From NCBI RefSeq assembly GCF_000785785.1, contig NZ_JRQN01000007.1, forward strand, positions 1 to 64,000: 64,000 nt of DNA. Reading direction: 5' to 3'. Origin of the DNA: Streptococcus uberis. GTDB taxonomy: Bacteria; Bacillota; Bacilli; Lactobacillales; Streptococcaceae. The notes beneath the pieces were generated by a model, which had not been told where the DNA came from, did not search any database, and was given only the letters and a program-made list of their open reading frames with translations. This document shows positions 61,726 through 64,000 of this stretch, piece by piece (the first letter of the stretch is position 1; every line of letters starts with the position of its first letter). Made by a program: the position numbers and the translations under genes.

Positions 61726-62991
61726 ATGACCATTCAAGAAGCAATCAATTGGATTCATAGTTTTAAAGCCAATGGTCGCAAGGTTGACTTAGACTTAATG
61801 CATTGGCTCTTGCAAGAGCTAGGTAACCCGCAAACAAAATTTCCTGCTATCCATGTTGTTGGAACTAATGGAAAAGGCTCCGTTACTGCTTATCTGAGAA
61901 GTCTCTTTTCTCAAGCCGGCTATAAAACAGGAAGTTTCACCTCACCCTTTATTACGCGATTCAACGAACGCATCGCCATTGACAGTCATGACATTCCTGA
62001 TAAAGCTTTAATTCAAGCTGTTCAACTCTTAAAACCTCTCATTCAAGAACTCCCTCTAAAGACACAGTGGAACCGCCCGACAGAATTTGAAGTTGTTACG
62101 CTTTTGATGTTCATTTATTTTGCTAATATAGCCCCTGTTGATCTTGCCATCATTGAAGCAGGAATTGGGGGAAAAAGTGATGCCACTAATGTCTTTCAAG
62201 CCCTAGCTGTTGTGTGTCCCTCAATAAGTCTTGACCACCAAGAAAAACTTGGTCAGACAATAAAAAGTATCGCACAGCATAAGGCTGGTGTGATAAAAGG
62301 TCATGAGTATGTGATTTTGGGCAGATTGGATGCTAGCGCAAGCCAAATTTTTGAACAAGAAGTCACTAATCACCGAAGTAAACTTTATGCCTTAGGCAAA
62401 GCCTTCTCCATTGATTCTTACAACAATCACTTTGATTTTCACTGGCATAATCAATCTATAAAGGGCCTTTCTCTTCAACTGCTTGGTCAGCACCAACAGG
62501 ACAATGCAAGTTTAGCAATCATGACAGCTCTGCTATTACAAAAAGAATTCCCTAAGATACAGTCTGACATGATTCCTCAAACCTTAGCTCAGGTAAAATG
62601 GCCAGGGCGAACAGAATTTTTGACGGACAATCTCATTTTAGATGGAGCGCATAATCAAGACTCTATCTTAAAATTAAAAGAATTACTTGTAACTAATTTT
62701 AGTCACCGAAAAATTCATATTCTTTTTGCTGGTCTGCATCGCAAACCGTTAGTTGAATTACTCGATATCTTGGCTGATTTTGAGATTTCTGTTACCCATT
62801 TTGATTTTCCTGAAGCTGAGCAATTAGAAAGCTATCCTGAAAAATACTTACGGGTGGCTGATTTTAGAACTTGGTTGACTGCTAGTCAATCCACTAGCGA
62901 TCTCTACGTCGTTACAGGCTCACTCTATTTTATTTCTCAAGTCCGCAACTATTGGTTACAAACAAACACCTTAAAAGCCGATCAATCTTGA
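61726..62991 (+). CDS. folC: Folylpolyglutamate synthase / dihydrofolate synthase
   Basis: FolC adds glutamates to folates so that they stay in the cell. The 421-residue Mur-ligase-type protein starts MTIQEAINWIHSFKANGRK behind AAAGGAGG. It has the P-loop VVGTNGKGSVTAYL (about 44-57), EAGIGGKSDATNV, the LDHQEKLG segment and WPGRTEF with LDGAHNQDS. Intact. It is convergent with the glutathione reductase gene and shares its terminator. Confidence 0.95.
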   Translation: MTIQEAINWIHSFKANGRKVDLDLMHWLLQELGNPQTKFPAIHVVGTNGKGSVTAYLRSLFSQAGYKTGSFTSPFITRFNERIAIDSHDIPDKALIQAVQLLKPLIQELPLKTQWNRPTEFEVVTLLMFIYFANIAPVDLAIIEAGIGGKSDATNVFQALAVVCPSISLDHQEKLGQTIKSIAQHKAGVIKGHEYVILGRLDASASQIFEQEVTNHRSKLYALGKAFSIDSYNNHFDFHWHNQSIKGLSLQLLGQHQQDNASLAIMTALLLQKEFPKIQSDMIPQTLAQVKWPGRTEFLTDNLILDGAHNQDSILKLKELLVTNFSHRKIHILFAGLHRKPLVELLDILADFEISVTHFDFPEAEQLESYPEKYLRVADFRTWLTASQSTSDLYVVTGSLYFISQVRNYWLQTNTLKADQS

Positions 62992-63003
62992 CCGGCTTTT
63001 TTC
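62971..63003. terminator. Bidirectional terminator between folC and glutathione reductase
   Basis: Stem AAAAGCCG (62973-62980) pairs with CGGCTTTT (62993-63000), with further pairing TCA/TGA inside. T runs lie on both strands. It overlaps the folC stop. Confidence 0.75.
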
Positions 63004-64000
63004 TATCTCATCGTGACAAATTCTTCTGAACCTGTTGGATGAATGGCTACTGTATTGTCAAAGTCAGCTTTGGTCGCGCCCATTTTGATAGCAACAGCAA
63101 ACCCTTGAATCATTTCATCAACGCCGTAACCTATACCATGAAGTCCAACTATTTTTTCATCTTCCCCTTGGGTCACTAATTTCATCTTGCAAATTTGACG
63201 ATGGTCAGTGACAGCTGTATACATAGAAGTAAAACTAGACTGATAAACCTTAATGTTTTCTTGTCCAAAGGTATCTTTAGCTTCATCTTCTGTCAAACCA
63301 ACTGAGCCCATTGCAGGGTGGCTGAAAATAACTGTTGGAACCGTCGAATAATCTAATTTTTCGTCAGCCTTACCATTAAAGAGTCTTTCTGATAAGCGTC
63401 GTCCAGCGGCAACTGCAACTGGCGTTAAGGCTAATTTACCATTGATATCCCCTACAGCATAAACACCGTCAACTGAAGTGTTTTCATAGGCATCCGTTTT
63501 GATAAAGCCTTTATCATTTAATGCTACGCCCGTATTTTCTAAACCAAATCCACTTGTATTAGGTTTGCGACCAATTGCCCAGATAACTTGATCAACGACT
63601 AATTGACTACCATCTTTCTTCGTCAATAAAATCGACTTGTCATCGTTTTTATATAAGCTTGCTACCTCTGTTTCCCGATGAAGTTCTATACCAGACTCTG
63701 CCATTTCTTCCACCAAACTAGAAACAATATCTTTATCAAAGGTCCTTAGTGGACGATCATGACGAACAAGTAAGTGTGTTTCAGAACCAAGTGCATTCAG
63801 AACGCCAGCAATTTCCACAGCAATATAGCCAGCACCAATAATGGCAGTTCGTTTAGGAATCCTATCTAAGGCAAAGAAGCCATCAGAAGTTATCCCTAAT
63901 TCAGCTCCTGGAATATCTTTAGGAATAATTGGATGACCACCCGTCGCAATCAGAATGTGAGGTGCTGTATAGGTTTCCCCACCTGCTTGAATGGTATGGG
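63003..64000 (-). CDS. gor: Glutathione-disulfide reductase, 5' part outside the window
   Basis: The open frame continues beyond 63818 to the right edge, so this is the C-terminal 332 residues of a larger flavoprotein. Visible are [14 protein letters not shown], the NADPH-binding [15 protein letters not shown], the FAD motif [20 protein letters not shown], and the C-terminal dimer His motif [14 protein letters not shown]. The N-terminal CxxxxC redox pair is off the edge. The preference for glutathione over other disulfides is by family pattern ([12 protein letters not shown]). Confidence 0.9.
   Translation of the reverse strand, partial: HTIQAGGETYTAPHILIATGGHPIIPKDIPGAELGITSDGFFALDRIPKRTAIIGAGYIAVEIAGVLNALGSETHLLVRHDRPLRTFDKDIVSSLVEEMAESGIELHRETEVASLYKNDDKSILLTKKDGSQLVVDQVIWAIGRKPNTSGFGLENTGVALNDKGFIKTDAYENTSVDGVYAVGDINGKLALTPVAVAAGRRLSERLFNGKADEKLDYSTVPTVIFSHPAMGSVGLTEDEAKDTFGQENIKVYQSSFTSMYTAVTDHRQICKMKLVTQGEDEKIVGLHGIGYGVDEMIQGFAVAIKMGATKADFDNTVAIHPTGSEEFVTMR

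Overview
The window is low-GC Firmicute DNA, and its gene content and order point to a Streptococcus of the pyogenic group (the S. uberis / S. parauberis / S. iniae neighbourhood is my best guess; the species is inferred, not proven). The signs are the mevalonate genes in two divergent clusters, dapB-cca-ABC-F, fruR-fruB-fruA, the PyrR-controlled pyrR-pyrP-pyrB-carA-carB cluster, LysR-lspA-rluD, rplU-prp-rpmA with an extended L27, and a wall-anchored 5'-nucleotidase.

Layout. 1-640: an IS110-type transposase end fragment and decayed coding sequence. 676-4147 (minus): ysxC, clpX, a 56-residue membrane peptide, folA, thyA. 4338-6782 (plus): mvaS-mvaA. 6879-10673 (minus): fni, mvaK2, mvaD, mvaK1. 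10999-14637 (minus): a heterodimeric ABC exporter behind a leader peptide and a terminator/attenuator. 14947-16986 (plus): cell-wall 5'-nucleotidase. 17058-18883 (minus): atypical peptide deformylase and gdhA. 19011-22517 (minus): a second heterodimeric ABC exporter. 22573-28777 (minus): GNAT pseudogene, ABC-F ATPase, cca, dapB, DegV, a DUF1149-type protein and a hypothetical. 28975-30483 (minus): two paralogous glucosaminidases. 30561-34158 (minus): fructose PTS operon. 34287-36287 (minus): ketopantoate-reductase-like enzyme plus an EIIC-type membrane protein. 36423-38653 (minus): ferredoxin-NADP reductase, trmD, rimM. 38781-41582 (minus): GtfA/GtfB-type glycosyltransferase pair. 41892-42413 (minus): khpA, rpsP. 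42581-45938 (minus): MacAB-like efflux system. 46124-53660 (minus): pyrimidine genes. 53725-55977 (minus): rluD, lspA, LysR regulator. 56217-57306 (minus): L27, Prp, L21 with its leader. 57370-61017 (minus): CapA-like protein, thiI, iscS. 61241-62991 (plus): Ser/Thr-rich membrane protein, folC. 63003-64000 (minus): glutathione reductase, cut by the window edge.

Most of the window is chromosomal housekeeping: isoprenoid precursor synthesis, folate and thymidylate, UMP synthesis, ribosome maturation, tRNA thiolation, cell-wall turnover and multidrug efflux. No CRISPR array, prophage, complete insertion sequence, tRNA or rRNA is visible. The most interesting regulatory items are the leader-peptide attenuator before the first exporter, a structured 180-bp repeat present twice (one copy splits carA from carB), a CRP/FNR-type palindrome at the panE-EIIC promoter, and several palindromic operators.

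A striking technical feature is about ten single-base frame breaks in otherwise intact genes (thyA twice, mvaA, first exporter, gdhA, second exporter twice, ABC-F, gtfB, iscS). Nearly all look like the loss of one base, mostly from a short homopolymer. mvaA is expected to be essential here, so uncorrected sequencing errors are more likely than mass gene decay. I annotate these as single genes with the break noted. The GNAT gene, the peptide behind the ABC permease and the 287-640 region look truly degraded.
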